Source: Bugula neritina
Taxonomy: Eukaryota > Bryozoa > Gymnolaemata > Cheilostomatida > Bugulidae
Assembly: GCA_964035545.1 (NCBI GenBank)
Contig: OZ037771.1
Location: forward strand, 1,550,001-1,614,000
Length of the DNA stretch: 64,000 bases
Direction: 5' to 3'
Part shown: positions 39,001-47,023 of the stretch, in pieces
Numbering within the stretch: position 1 is the stretch's first letter
Layout: every line of letters starts with the position of its first letter
Notes under the pieces: model-generated
Seen by the model: only the letters and a program-made list of their open reading frames with translations
Database searches by the model: none
Told to the model about the DNA's origin: nothing
Position numbers and translations under genes: made by a program

Positions 39001-41401
39001 TGAAGCTAATATTGTATGCAAATTGTTTTAACCAAATACCTACAGTCAGGCTTAACAAAGATATGAAACAAAGAAATGGGGACAGGAGTTACTCTGCATT
39101 ACAGTGTAGAACAGTAAAAACAATGTGCGTGCAGTCAATATTATATATTATAAATTTATAATTATTGTATATTATATTACCCTATATTATATTATATGCT
39201 GTATTGTAATATGCTATATTATAATATGCTATATTATTATATGACATTAATTTTGGCATTTTATACCTAATTATTACTAATTTTAATGCTACAGTTGAAA
39301 TTTAAACATTTAAAAAACAATTTGTTTGAACAATAAGATTTGTTCATCTACTTTTTAAGTAAGGGACTTTTAAGACTAATTTACATAATTGACATAAGAT
39401 AACAGCTGTAGTCTGGTTGAGTTATGCATTATCAAGACGATAATTAGGTATTTCTATAGAAAGCTTGTGTTGTATTTGTAAATCATAACTCAATGTAAAT
39501 ATTATACTCTTAATAAAACGCTAATAATAGCTTTCCATCTCTGAAGAATCTATGGATTGTTTACCCAACAACTACTGGAGGTATGCAAAGGCATTCTTTC
39601 TAGCTGATATAGAGGTTGAATCAATAAAAGCAATAAGAGATGCAATTGTTTGGCTTGTACCTTATAGCATCAGTATTATGCATTATTATATTACAGTTAT
39701 GGTATATATTGGGATAATAGGATGGCTCTTGAACTCAAAGTCTATAACTAAGGCATTGATTTAGTTACGAGTGCTTTGTCAATAGTTGGTAACAACTTGT
39801 TTGCAAAGTCAATGGATTAATATAAGGCTATGCAATAATATACTCATTTACTGTAATAGACCTAACTTCTACATGAATAAAGTAATTTCTATAAACTCAA
39901 TAGCAAAACATTTAGCCATACAATAGCTTACATTATAAAATAAAACAATAGAAGTAAATATTTGGCTAGTCAACTAAATCTCACAGCATCTACAAATCTT
40001 TAAAGCCAACAGCTAATCTTTTAGGCACCAAATAAATTAAAATTGAATATTTTATTCTTACCGCAAAGGAGTACGCTAACTTAATACGTTCCCAAACACC
40101 CGACTAACCTACTGAGTCCACAGCTAGTCGTTAGAGTTGCTAAGTAAATTCAGTCTTGTTATCTTCAACATCTTAATTGCAGAAACTACCATATGCTTGA
40201 CATGCTGGTTAAACATGAGGGGAGCCGAAGAAGCCGGTGAAGTAAGGAGCTGAACTAATGTTTGGAGACAAACCCCCCCCCCCCACTCACAGTTATGTCA
40301 AACACCTCGTGAATATTTGTAGCAGGAGAAGTTGTCTTCTCGAAAAATGAATCCTCTAACACCACACCAGAAATTATAGACTCCAGCTAGGAAAAACTCC
40401 ACCTCTCTGCACCCAAGAACTGGCGAATCAACCCTCAACAGCAGCAGCAATGATGTAAAAAATTGCATCTGAAAGTCTTTTTGTCCAATATTAAAAAATA
40501 CTCAAATTTTGTTGTTTGTGGTGAAGTGGAACATTGATTTTAAAAATTCTTACCAATAGGGATTATGACTTCCTATAAACATGATGTAAGCAAAACAAAC
40601 TGAGTTATAAAAGTAAGAAAAAAAGAGAGAAAAGTCTGAGTGGAGAAAGGGTGGAGCAGGAAAGGATAGTGGGATAATCTTCTCACGGATCTGATATTGT
40701 TCTCTAGCTAAAGTTTTTTTTATTGCTGGCCAGCAGAGTAAACAATGTCTTAATTTGACATGTTGCACTTTTTGCACTCAGCAGCACCGATGCATTATAG
40801 CAAATTAATCAATGGCGCTAGAAATAAATTGTTATGCAAAAATTGCCAACACAAAAATACAAACAATTATACTAAACTCTAAAGCATCAATAATATCATG
40901 ATGTGTATTGTAAAGGCCATAATTTGTGTCACATAAAAGTACCACTACTTATCAATAACAAACAAGGCAAAGTCTATCTATCATCAATGAGAATTGAATA
41001 TTGTATATGATGTAGCTTTGATTCAAAACCACTCTGGTAATCATGATTTCAGGGAAAGATTTAATGAGATATTTAAAAACAATTCACTTTTAATTATCAC
41101 CTAATTTCTAAGGAATTAGAAATGAAATGCCAACAAATGGCTATTTTTAGAATGAAGCAACAGTTTACTTCTAATTATTATTAAATTTCATCATAGCAAA
41201 CAACAATCACGTCCAAGTATATCAATCTTATGAAATAAAGTGTAATTACTTGCAATACAGAAAAGCGTATGTTCCAAAAAATAGAAACAACTCAAATTCA
41301 AATCAGAAAGCAACTAAGAAACTAGGACATTGTGCAGTGGAAAGTGCCAGAAAGAAAAGAAACACATACCTGTTGTTGAGATGTTTAACAAACTTAAGCA
41401 T
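697..41401 (-). CDS. Large multi-exon gene for a disordered scaffold-like protein (whole span, 14 exons, 3' end probably outside window)
   Basis: I rebuilt this gene from 14 minus-strand exons: 41401-41370, 37130-36735, 20237-20125, 19737-19532, 15978-14896, 13706-13589, 12218-12109, 11349-11186, 9185-9025, 8640-8493, 8244-8017, 7665-7470, 6289-6207 and 786-697. Every junction has AG/GT signals and the reading phase carries through all 14 without a stop, giving 1,042 codons plus 2 nt. The product is rich in Ser, Pro, Asn and Gln and shows no signal peptide, membrane segment or globular domain I can name. It has many Arg-directed phosphosites (HRRSMS, SRQASF, RRSFEG, RRNSL), a Gly6 run and clustered tyrosine motifs (HYEDL, IYEPI, NYMNI), the last resembling a GRB2-type SH2 ligand. 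I infer a signalling or cytoskeletal scaffold and do not recognise the family. The last visible exon ends in mid-codon at a donor, so catalytic or globular domains may lie beyond the left edge. Confidence 0.75.
1338..1870. repeat. 33-bp minisatellite
   Basis: About 16 copies of a unit built on AGGTGAACTAGTAGGTATAT plus ACAGAGATATGGC, with some 30-bp copies. Because 33 is a multiple of three, the plus strand reads as an 11-residue repeat (GELVGIYRDMA). No start context, splice signals or family similarity suggests a gene. Confidence 0.9.
2594..3465. repeat. 7-bp GAGTATA array with interspersed 5-bp units
   Basis: About 870 bp of GAGTATA repeated head to tail, interrupted at irregular spacing by a shorter GTATA unit. 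Groups of units repeat as larger blocks (for example around 2700-2830 and 3110-3230), showing segmental duplication inside the array. Confidence 0.95.
3466..3709. repeat. Degenerate flank of the 7-bp array
   Basis: Imperfect repeats of CTGTAGAGTATA type with recurring GTATAGAGTTATATACTGTA segments. It is probably an older part of the same array. Confidence 0.7.
3710..3785. repeat. 38-bp tandem duplication
   Basis: Two identical consecutive copies of a 38-bp segment beginning GAAGGTGGAATGTGTCACTA and ending AAGAAGCAGC. The absence of differences indicates a recent event. Confidence 0.9.
5284..5500. repeat. 15-bp minisatellite TATACTACAGTATAT
   Basis: About 14 copies of a 15-bp unit that is close to its own reverse complement (TATACT...AGTATA), so it can form hairpins. 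Later copies carry ACATTATAT variants. Confidence 0.92.
5985..6206. repeat. 25-bp minisatellite beginning at the exon 13 splice donor
   Basis: About eight copies of ACTTACACCATAATATAATA plus TACGT. Read on the minus strand, each unit begins GTACGT, the same six bases that form the donor of exon 13 at 6206-6201. The array extends the intron start with successive copies of that donor. Confidence 0.88.
6207..6289 (-). CDS. Large gene, exon 13 (between two minisatellites)
   Basis: An 83-nt exon from acceptor TGTTAG to donor GTACGT, in phase 0 and out phase 2. It reads VAEVSPFSMPNPSRNERPAH and onward to VGSHSR. A 15-bp array ends about 30 nt upstream of its acceptor, and a 25-bp array starts at its donor. 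The phase fit supports it, but its short length and repeat flanks make expression checks worthwhile. Confidence 0.55.
6318..6745. repeat. 15-bp minisatellite GTATTACAGTACAGT
   Basis: More than 25 copies of a 15-bp unit with variants TATTACAGTATAGTG and TAGTACAGTATAGTG, decaying toward 6745. It lies in the intron between exons 12 and 13, ending about 30 nt from the exon 13 acceptor. Frames are open on both strands because the unit is a multiple of three without stops. Confidence 0.92.
6996..7024. repeat. CAG/TAG trinucleotide run
   Basis: Seven or so GCA/CAG triplets followed by two TAG triplets, in the intron between exons 12 and 13. Too short to be remarkable but likely polymorphic. Confidence 0.85.
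7470..7665 (-). CDS. Large gene, exon 12
   Basis: 196 nt from acceptor GCTAG to donor GTAGGT, in phase 2 and out phase 0. It encodes SFTTNHNIPNSRASNVDRAP and onward to LPSPLESPRVRKPL. An alternative donor GTGAGA 15 nt earlier (exon end 7485) is also phase 0 and would remove five residues (VRKPL). Confidence 0.65.
8017..8244 (-). CDS. Large gene, exon 11 (acceptor is triplicated)
   Basis: 228 nt, in and out phase 2, donor GTAATT. It reads RNSLIETRGGLDNQRVIRDN and onward to HWAHSER. The acceptor TTTGCAG and the first 14 exon bases are repeated in two perfect 35-bp copies just upstream. Only this innermost acceptor keeps the frame: the copies at 35 and 70 nt upstream lead to stop codons. Confidence 0.7.
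8231..8360. repeat. 35-bp triplication containing a 3' splice site
   Basis: Three perfect copies (8231-8265, 8266-8300, 8301-8335) of TAAGTGAATTACGTCTGCAA plus ACATACAGCACAGAG, then a degraded fourth. On the minus strand each has the pyrimidine-rich tract, the AG acceptor and the first 14 bases of exon 11. Confidence 0.93.
8493..8640 (-). CDS. Large gene, exon 10 (hidden exon)
   Basis: 148 nt from acceptor TCTTAG to donor GTAAGT, in phase 1 and out phase 2. It reads LQSPYTSQSNLSERTDEFVK and onward through RAKNIDRTSSYRAQ, matching the polar, basic composition of its neighbours. It joins exon 11 as CA|A CGT (Gln-Arg). Confidence 0.65.
9025..9185 (-). CDS. Large gene, exon 9 (hidden exon)
   Basis: 161 nt from acceptor CTGCAG to donor GTGAGT, in phase 2 and out phase 1. 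It reads R-QTSIENGNKLKTSPTREEI and onward with no stop, in a locally GC-richer patch. The phase 1 exit is rescued by exon 10 (T|CT, Ser), so exons 9 and 10 together keep the frame between exons 8 and 11. Confidence 0.65.
9186..11185 (-). other. Intron 8 of the large gene
   Basis: 2 kb of AT-rich unique sequence between exons 8 and 9. I see no exon with compatible phase. A copy of the dispersed GAGTTGTCTTCTCT motif lies at about 10049. Confidence 0.45.
11186..11349 (-). CDS. Large gene, exon 8
   Basis: 164 nt from acceptor CATTTAG to donor GTAAGC. Entered in phase 0 it reads IDRRSFEGDHHRGLSMDSAL and onward with no stop, leaving in phase 2. Longer open frames exist here in other frames on both strands, but only this one fits the neighbouring exons and their Arg/Ser/Asn-rich composition. 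Confidence 0.65.
12109..12218 (-). CDS. Large gene, exon 7 (NYMNI motif)
   Basis: 110 nt from acceptor CTGTAG to donor GTGGGT, in phase 1 and out phase 0. The junction completes AGT (Ser) and reads SPVPGEPCYGNYMNIPSS and onward. Y-M-N-I fits the pYxN consensus for GRB2-type SH2 domains. The 17-bp minisatellite lies about 55 nt upstream in the preceding intron. Confidence 0.65.
12274..12672. repeat. 17-bp minisatellite GTAGAGTACACCAGAGT
   Basis: About 23 copies with variants ACCAGGGTG, ACAACAGAG and ACTTGATGG, plus one disrupted unit near 12512. It sits in the intron upstream of exon 7. A 17-bp unit without stops keeps several frames open, which explains the long minus-strand frames here. Confidence 0.93.
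13024..13043. other. Perfect hairpin palindrome
   Basis: Two perfect 9-bp arms, ACGTCTGCA and TGCAGACGT, flank a GG centre. It lies just before the 15-bp array inside intron 6. No function is assigned. Confidence 0.8.
13084..13322. repeat. 15-bp minisatellite CTTCTACATTCAACA
   Basis: About 16 copies with variants CTTCCACATT, CTTCCGCATT and ACTCAACGC. It is in intron 6. Multiple-of-three periodicity makes four frames open, and none has coding support. Confidence 0.93.
13589..13706 (-). CDS. Large gene, exon 6 (tyrosine motifs HYEDL and IYEPI)
   Basis: 118 nt from acceptor TTTTAG to donor GTGAGT, in phase 0 and out phase 1. It starts ILRQQLAEGEAANHYEDLEG and ends ENIYEPI. Acidic-flanked tyrosines followed by hydrophobic +3 residues are typical SH2 or PTB ligand contexts. 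Confidence 0.7.
14110..14335. repeat. 22-23-bp minisatellite CTGTAGCCTGTGAACTAAC
   Basis: About ten imperfect copies alternating between spacers CTACT and CTAA, in the intron between exons 5 and 6. The rest of this 1.2-kb intron is unique. Confidence 0.88.
14896..15978 (-). CDS. Large gene, exon 5 (largest coding exon)
   Basis: 1,083 nt (361 codons), phase 0 at both ends, acceptor TTTGCAG and donor GTGAGA. It is noticeably more GC-rich than its surroundings. It encodes a His/Pro/Ser-rich segment with basic serine motifs (SRQASF, RRVESVKRR), a Gly6 run, the short hydrophobic motif KSIVGMFD followed by a helical AIHQALANARLKQEN segment, then Ser/Thr-Pro motifs. This is the core of a disordered protein. 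The KSIVGMFD-helix patch is the best candidate for a conserved binding motif. Confidence 0.8.
16545..16789. repeat. GTGA tetranucleotide microsatellite
   Basis: A (GTGA)n tract of about 245 bp interrupted by GATACAGTGA and GTGTAGTGA segments that themselves recur. It is in intron 4. The open minus-strand frame reading THSL repeats is an artefact. Confidence 0.95.
17701..17774 (-). tRNA. tRNA-Ile (anticodon AAT)
   Basis: The 74-nt minus-strand sequence folds as a full cloverleaf. The acceptor stem is GGCCGGT with ACTGGCC and discriminator A. The A box is TAGCTCAGTTGG, the anticodon stem-loop is TCGTG-CTAATAA-CGCGA (anticodon AAT, read as inosine AU), and the T arm is GCGGG-TTCGAGC-CCCGT. There is no intron. 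A T-rich run for Pol III termination follows within about 20 nt. It lies inside intron 4 of the large gene on the same strand. Confidence 0.95.
18707..18770. repeat. 22-bp triplication CTCTCAGAGGGAGGAGCTACC
   Basis: Three near-identical tandem copies, each containing the self-complementary CTCTCAGAG. It is in intron 4 between the tRNA and exon 4. Confidence 0.85.
19532..19737 (-). CDS. Large gene, exon 4
   Basis: 206 nt from acceptor TTTGCAG to donor GTGAGA, in phase 1 and out phase 0. It encodes GAHRRSMSQRELSRPPSMEG and onward. The frame stays open upstream to an ATG at 19771, but phase from exon 3 requires the acceptor at 19738/19739, so the upstream residues are read as intron. Confidence 0.7.
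20125..20237 (-). CDS. Large gene, exon 3 (short, not visible as a long ORF)
   Basis: The acceptor TTGTAG and donor GTACTG enclose 113 nt. Entered after AG from exon 2, it reads R-IGGSPLRLPHAQSIDGG and onward with no stop, and leaves in phase 1. That phase fits only the inner acceptor of exon 4. The composition (Pro, Gln, Ser, Arg) matches the neighbouring exons. It lies 0.3 kb downstream, in transcription order, of the inverted-repeat transposon. Confidence 0.6.
20557..21408. mobile_element. Non-autonomous DNA transposon (MITE) with 35-bp perfect terminal inverted repeats
   Basis: The first and last 35 bases are exact inverted copies beginning AGCTCTGGCCACACGATCGT. Flanks are TAA on both sides (20554-20556 and 21409-21411), or TTAA if one terminal base is shared. 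A diverged second copy of the terminus (CCAGCCACATGATCGT) lies at about 20631. No transposase frame is present. A TA-dinucleotide run sits in the interior. A TAA target duplication suggests PIF/Harbinger, whereas TTAA would point to a piggyBac-like element. It lies in intron 2 of the large gene. Confidence 0.85.
21039..21096. repeat. TA dinucleotide microsatellite inside the MITE
   Basis: A nearly pure (TA)n tract of about 58 bp. It lies within the transposon interior. Confidence 0.95.
25022..25222. repeat. 20-bp minisatellite TAAGTACTAAGTATATACAG
   Basis: Ten copies in almost perfect register, differing only in ATATAG, ATACAG or TTATAG near the unit end. Confidence 0.93.
28680..29010. repeat. 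Cryptic 6-bp-periodic low-complexity tract
   Basis: Degenerate hexamers of the AGTCAT/ACTGAT/AGTGTT type run for about 330 bp without any exact long repeat. The same style of sequence recurs at 49.6-51.1 kb and 62.8-63.0 kb. Confidence 0.65.
31365..31500. repeat. 24-bp minisatellite ATGATGATATGAAGATATAAAGAC
   Basis: About five imperfect copies, with earlier copies carrying GTTGAAAT. Confidence 0.85.
32793..33330. repeat. 20-bp minisatellite TGCTACAGTTTTACAGTATA
   Basis: About 27 copies in strict 20-bp register, differing mainly as TTTTACAG, TTTCACAG or TTTCGCAG. Twenty is not a multiple of three and no stop occurs, so all three plus-strand frames are open for about 200 codons. Confidence 0.95.
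34096..34352. repeat. 41-bp minisatellite
   Basis: Six copies of a 41-bp unit containing CAGATGGACCAATTATAT and CTGCTGTATCTAT. Copies alternate between ATCTGCTG and ATATGCTG, and between TCAATAGAATG and TTAGTAGAATG. Confidence 0.92.
36735..37130 (-). CDS. Large gene, exon 2
   Basis: A 396-nt open exon between acceptor TTTTAG and donor GTGAGG, entered and left in phase 2. It encodes about 131 residues rich in Ser, Thr, Arg and Lys, with a basic amphipathic stretch (SLKQKLSRKTKTLF) and several acidic-serine clusters. It is followed by the largest intron of the gene, 16.5 kb. Confidence 0.7.
37131..41369 (-). other. Intron 1 of the large gene
   Basis: 4.2 kb, AT-rich, with an AT-only stretch at 39140-39245 and a 12-base C run at 40273-40284. 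Two GTAAG donors following more GC-rich sequence, at about 38359 and 40062 on the minus strand, may mark alternative untranslated first exons (see findings). Confidence 0.4.
41370..41401 (-). CDS. Large gene, exon 1 (start codon)
   Basis: The ATG at 41401-41399 has A at -3. It opens a short frame, MLKFVKHLNN plus AG, ending at donor GTATGT. Its phase 2 end joins exon 2 exactly (AG|A, Arg). No other upstream exon I tried gave an open in-frame ATG. The 5' untranslated part extends to higher coordinates by an unknown length. Confidence 0.6.
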
Positions 41402-42439
41402 CCTTACTAACTGACCGTCCTACTAGCTCTGCCAGAGAGCAGGGAAATTGGTACGGGACGTTAAGTTACTGCAGAGTTATAGAGAAATAATCCAGAGGAT
41501 TAGAGCAAGGAAGCTCATGCAGAAGAAAAACTTCCACATTGTGGCATAATTAACCAACCACTTCTAGCTCCCATCATACCTCCATTTAGCATTGAATTTA
41601 CCAGGCTTTAATTGAATTTTCAATTTGTTGTTATAATCCTTGCATTATCACTCCAGCTATTTAGACAATGTTCAATCACTTAAGATGAATAAATACCGCA
41701 TTGTGTTCTGCTATATATAATCAATATTTTCAACTCATGAAAATATAAATGTTTTACTGGTATTAGATGTGTACTCTATTATTGATCTGAACCTAATTAG
41801 TCTGAAATAAGATTACAACACGAGTGTGTGGAACAGATTTCTCTACTTAGTAAATTAAAGAATTAATTTGAAAAGATTCAACCAGGGATCTATTCATCCA
41901 AATTAAATTATATTCAAAGAAAATATTAATAGAGGAATAAATGAAAGTAATACATGTTGTAAATTAAAGTAGGTAAAACTGCTAGGATTAATTAACAGCT
42001 CTATGTGAAGTATGTCACAATGTTAGCACATAATTAGCGGTCATCCATCATAATTCTAGTTTAATGAAAGTGGTAACAAATAGCCATACTACCTGTCTAG
42101 TCTTGTTAATTAGCACCACGGGGAGGCACGAAATTGTGTTGACATTAATTTACTTATTTCCTCTATTTAGTCCAAACAACTTCCACAATGTTATTACCCT
42201 AAAATTTGGTCTGAGTCATGTAAGTTTACTTCTAAGCTTTTCGGGTAACATATGTGATATGGTAAAGTTTTATTTTTATTCCTCAACATACCAATATTTG
42301 CACGATTTTGTTAAAAGAGGAGTAATGCTAAAATATGCCCATTGATATACTATAAATTAAGTCTTTTTGAAGTCTCCATTCCTGTAAAAACTTCTGACGG
42401 TCATTAATTGTGCTAAGACAAACAGGCAAAGAAGCAATT

Positions 42440-42556
42440 ATGATTGAATGCCCTTTCTGATTTCACCAATAACTCTTTTGGGATTTAAACTCATGACCTT
42501 GTGATCACTATGTAAGTACTCTATTCACTATAGACCACTGCTTCTCCACACTTATA
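42440..42556 (-). mobile_element. tRNA-derived SINE fragment
   Basis: On the minus strand a tRNA-like head (AGTGGTCTATAGTGAATAGAG resembling an A box, then GGTCATGAGTTTAAATCCC resembling a B box) is followed by unrelated sequence. The spacing fits an internal Pol III promoter, but the cloverleaf is broken, so this is a degenerate SINE rather than a tRNA gene. Confidence 0.5.
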
Positions 42557-43349
42557 ATATGCTGTAACTTTGTAGAAAAATGCTTATTCAGCTGAAAAAC
42601 TAATTTGAAAAATGAAATTATTATAAAAGCTAGCAGCTTTTTCTTTACTCATTGCATGTACCAAACAAAACTTGTCGCAAATAAATATAGAGCAAGCGTG
42701 TCATTTGTCGAACTATTTATGAAATAAGAAAGACATTCAACTCTAAGACAGTTAATTACCTACAAGATTATAATGTCTCCTCTAAGCCAGAGCAAGCTTG
42801 ACCGACTTTATGAGTTTCTTCTCCTCTCTCTTCTCTTAATGACCATAACATCGGAATTTATATTAAAAATAGCTAGTTTAATTTTATTACTAGTAAACTC
42901 ACTAACTTTAGACAGGCTAATGAGAGCAACTGAGTAAGAGAAAACATAGAATTAGCTGTAAATGTTGAGTAATAAATTACGAAATGATTGAGATTATGTA
43001 CCTATTAAACCACGCAGACGCCAGACTACTGAATTAAACTCACTTTCTTCTATATTAACTGTCTGATGCATTGTCTTAATTAATTCACAAAAGTAATTAA
43101 TTTAAAATAAATAATGGAATGCTTTTTAATGAAAACTTTTTAACTACTCACTGCTGTGCCTGGAACAAGAAAGTCAATTGCTAACAAGAGACCAACTGTA
43201 ACAACTTTAGGCTGTGACCATTATAATATGTGTGGCATAGTTGCTCATATATTGTTGCATATGGTTCAATAGGACTTCATTGATTTCATGATTTAGAGCA
43301 GACAAATAATTGAAAATAGAATGGGTTTCAGTTTTTGTAAGCGAAGGGG

Positions 43350-43425
43350 AACTGAGAGGAACTGTGAGGAACTGAGAGGAACCGTGAGGAACTGTGAAGA
43401 GCTGTGAGGAACTGTGAGGAATGAT
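43350..43425. repeat. 10-11-bp array GAGGAACTGT
   Basis: About seven imperfect copies of GAGGAACTGA/GAGGAACTGT. It lies upstream of the large gene. Confidence 0.88.
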
Positions 43426-46400
43426 GGCTGTAGCAGACGTATGTTCCAGGAAGTCATGAATAAACCAATGTTAGCCTATCTGATGATTTTTGTTGGATTT
43501 TCACAATTCCAAGTGTTACTTAAATGATAATCACTTCCACCCACTATAATATTCAACCAATGAATAATGATCAACATTAGTGTTTGAAAACTAAAGTTAA
43601 AGGAGTTGCCTTCTCTATACTAAACCAAAAATGTCATGTGCAAAAGACTGCATTGTATTCTATCCTGTAGCTGTAATAAGAGTGAAAGCACTTCAGGATT
43701 TCATCTTTGATGAAACTTATCTAGGTAAAATTTACCTAATAACTTCTCTTCCAGCCAAATTATTAAAACATTTTTTTAATTACTAATCACCACTCAGACA
43801 CAAATCTCAGTCTTATAATCAAATGGAATGATGTTGTTGACTTTAGCACCAACTAGATGAACATATATCAACAATTTCTCACCGAGTCTTGCTTTAGGCA
43901 TGAATAAGTTACAATCCAGCAGTGTCTATGAGCATATTATAAAATTAGAAACTTGACTTTATATTTTAGTTAGAATTGAATCCATGAACAAACTATTATA
44001 GAGGTAAACTAAAAGCATTTTTAAAAATGAAGTCTTTTGAAAAAATACACAACTGCTATTTACCATAATTACCTCCAGGCAATCACATAAACTTTAATTT
44101 CATTCCAAGGGGCAACTACTACTAAATTGTATTGAAATCTTGCATGGTTTCAAGTAATTGGCAGCATATACTAAAAAGGTTTGCACCTGATCACAGTCTG
44201 CTTGGTTATTTAAAAAATTATGTTTGGGGTTAATAAAAGTCACAGATATTAGGATTATCAAGAGAAGGGAATGTTAATTCTTAGGTAATGTAAGATTATC
44301 CTTTTTGTGGTAGCAAACCACATCATATTTATATAGATCGTTAATCCCTGCTAATAACTCGCAGTGACATCACGTAATGGGTCCCAAAATAACTTGCTTA
44401 TAGATTATCATCTCCACTTAGCCTTCTGATGTCTATTTAGAAGTTGGGTGGGTCACCAACTGTCTAGAAATTATCTCATGACAGAAAACTGTCCTTGTGG
44501 GTGGTAGAGGACCATCTCGCACTCTCACACCGGATTTGAGTAAAGATTTTTTATCAGCCAGCCACAAAAACCTGGCAGATTCTAAATCTTCAGCCGCAGG
44601 ATACCAGAAAGAATGTGCAACAAGACTACTTACAATGTGTGTCGCCTCCTCATTCTTAACACGACGTCTGCTAGCAAAACTTAGCTATGTTTGTAGCAAA
44701 GACCTTAGCAGAAGCAAAAATGTTATAACTTATATATCAACCAGTTTTATACTATACCATACTGTCACATTATTATGTTAACTGCCAGTTTTCGATTACC
44801 CAAACATGAACAAAATCAATTATAGGACTGAATTTTTCAATTGCTGCACATGAATGGTCGTCATTGTATTAATTTGTACCGAAATTATAATCTTTAAATT
44901 GTATCAGAGTCTAGGATCTGTATACTATGGATTGAATAGCATGAGCTATTAAAGAGTATAAAGGGATATTACATACCCTTGGGTAACAAAACAATAAAGT
45001 AACCTAACATGAACAATACTCTCGCTAATTAACCAGTGTTGAGCATATCAAATATTTATATTGTTATTACTAACATACACACATAATACTATTACTTTTT
45101 CATAAAGTTCAATTATGGAAATTCTTATGTCTTTGTTTAGCTTGCAAGGTGAAGGTCAGGTTATTTTATGTACTATCCTTAGATACAGATATTGTTTGGT
45201 TCATATAGAAGTGTTCTTGTAATTTAAAAAACGAATTTATTTTGTCATATTTGTGAGGTAGAAACTGTGCTATACACCAAACCCAATACCATGCTAGTAA
45301 TAGTAATCAAAATAACTTCAGTATGTAAGACAGCCCATCTATAATCTACTGAACTACACTATTGAAAAAGCATATGAAGGGCTACATAACTTTTTGGCAA
45401 AAAGAAAACAGCCAAGATATTGCCACTTCACCACTTTGCACAGTGCAACTTAAATTATATTCAAGAGCACTCTGAAACAAAGTGGTTTCATAACTCCAAA
45501 AACGCAATTGTTTCTGTATTACTTCTTACTGCATTGTATTATGGAAAAATTATATGTGATACACACTTACAAAGTAAACCTAAAACATTTTGACACCAAA
45601 CTGAATGTAGAGAACTTGAACAAGTTTGTGTATAGTAACAACGCTTAAATTTCCATATACACAGTTTTATATTTGCCAATTAAAAATTAACAAACAGAAA
45701 CTATTTTTCTGTATATACATAGAAGTGTGCATGCATACAGAAATATTGTCTAAACATTTCATATACTAGCTGCAGGGTGTGTGACTTTATGTAAAGAGAA
45801 ACTGAGTGTTTGTTCAACAAGTAAACTCAACGTGTGAGAGAAATATGAGTGTTCTAGTACTTTCTTTCGCACAGACTTGATAAACTAGCTGTCTATCAAC
45901 GCCCACATGCCATGCTGTTTGTTTGGTGTCAAATAATCGAACCACTTTAGTGCAGCACTCGTGATGTAACCAAGACAACAGGTACATAAGTTTCAGGAGC
46001 TAATAGAGCACAACTCCTAAGTGCAAAGTAAACTACTGTACTTCTTGATTTTATTTTAGTAAAACTGAAATATATTGTACGAGTATTTAGCTGGGATGGT
46101 ATTGATTAGTTTTCAGCTACAGAGTTTATGTGATGCAAGATGTTTCTTCAATAACCATGTGCAGGTAGTATTTTACCAAATATACTCTCCTAAAATGTTA
46201 TTGCGCCTTTGCACTATTAAATAAACTGGTTTTAAAATATTAGAGTCCGATTCAATAACGCTGAATTATAAACAAATGTTTTGCTTGAATTATTAAAAGA
46301 TATGTTCAATTGTAATTTATTGATAATTCTTAATAAAGTAAATGCTATAATCAGCAGTTTGTTTACTAACCTAAATTCAGAAAAATAGAATATATAGAAC

Positions 46401-46655
46401 ATATTGACGTTCACAAGAGCAGATAAATCTATACATACAAAATACTGGCTACGAAAATGCTTTCTTAGGTGCAACATAGAATCATTATACATACAGACAT
46501 ATTCCTAGCAATTACCAGAACTAGAGTAATTCACACCACAAACAATCATATGAAAAATTACTTATTTTACAATTGCAACATACATTTAAATACCACACGA
46601 ATATAAGATGCGCAAAGGTGTTATTTTTGAATATAGAAAACACTAGAAACAGTAA

Positions 46656-46661
46656 TTTATT
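46656..46661 (-). terminator. Poly(A) signal candidate for the 174-aa protein gene
   Basis: AATAAA on the minus strand about 140 nt after the stop codon. It is the first canonical hexamer I see downstream. Confidence 0.45.
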
Positions 46662-46801
46662 GACAGGTAAAGAGAGATAAAACTAATAACAGTATTGAGC
46701 TACTCTGTGTGTATATATAATAGATATGAGCTACACAAAATCAATTTACTTGCATTTGTAAAATATTATTGTGCAAAAATAAATTCAAATCAAACACAAA
46801 A

Positions 46802-47023
46802 TCACTGGGACTTGGTGGTGGCATTATAGACAGCTCCGAGGAGAGTTCCAGCTGCCAAGCCTAAGGCCCCTCCGCCAAGTACGCTGCTACCACGGGCCAC
46901 GGCCGTGGCCACCCCTACTCCAGACACAATGATAGAAGCTCGGTCTACTCTCACCTGACCCCTGTTATGACGGAGTCTGTAGGCGCGGTCAAAGTATTCG
47001 TAATCCATGTCCACATCTGGCTT
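46802..47023 (-). CDS. 174-aa protein, exon 3 and stop
   Basis: 73 codons plus TGA after acceptor TTACAG. It starts KPDVDMDYEYFDRAYRLRHN and ends in a Gly/Ala/Leu-rich hydrophobic segment followed by YNATTKSQ. Confidence 0.8.
   Translation of the reverse strand, partial: KPDVDMDYEYFDRAYRLRHNRGQVRVDRASIIVSGVGVATAVARGSSVLGGGALGLAAGTLLGAVYNATTKSQ

Larger units (their letters stand above)
41402..46801. other. Intergenic region between the large gene and the 174-aa protein gene
   Basis: 5.4 kb containing the 5' flank of the large gene, a SINE fragment and a short array. A plus-strand open frame at 44497-44781 has fairly balanced composition but no splice or family support, and I do not call it a gene. 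A TGACATCACGTAA motif near 44366 resembles a CRE-type site, with no supporting context. Confidence 0.45.

Noticed and set aside
41876-42356. Plus-strand frame at 42064-42345 as a membrane protein
   Set aside because: Hydrophobic only through T-rich codons. No initiation context or splice partners.
44497-44781. 94-codon plus-strand frame starting MGGRGPSRTLTPDL
   Set aside because: The composition is fairly protein-like, but I see no convincing splice sites, partner exons or family similarity. It may be an old transposon fragment.
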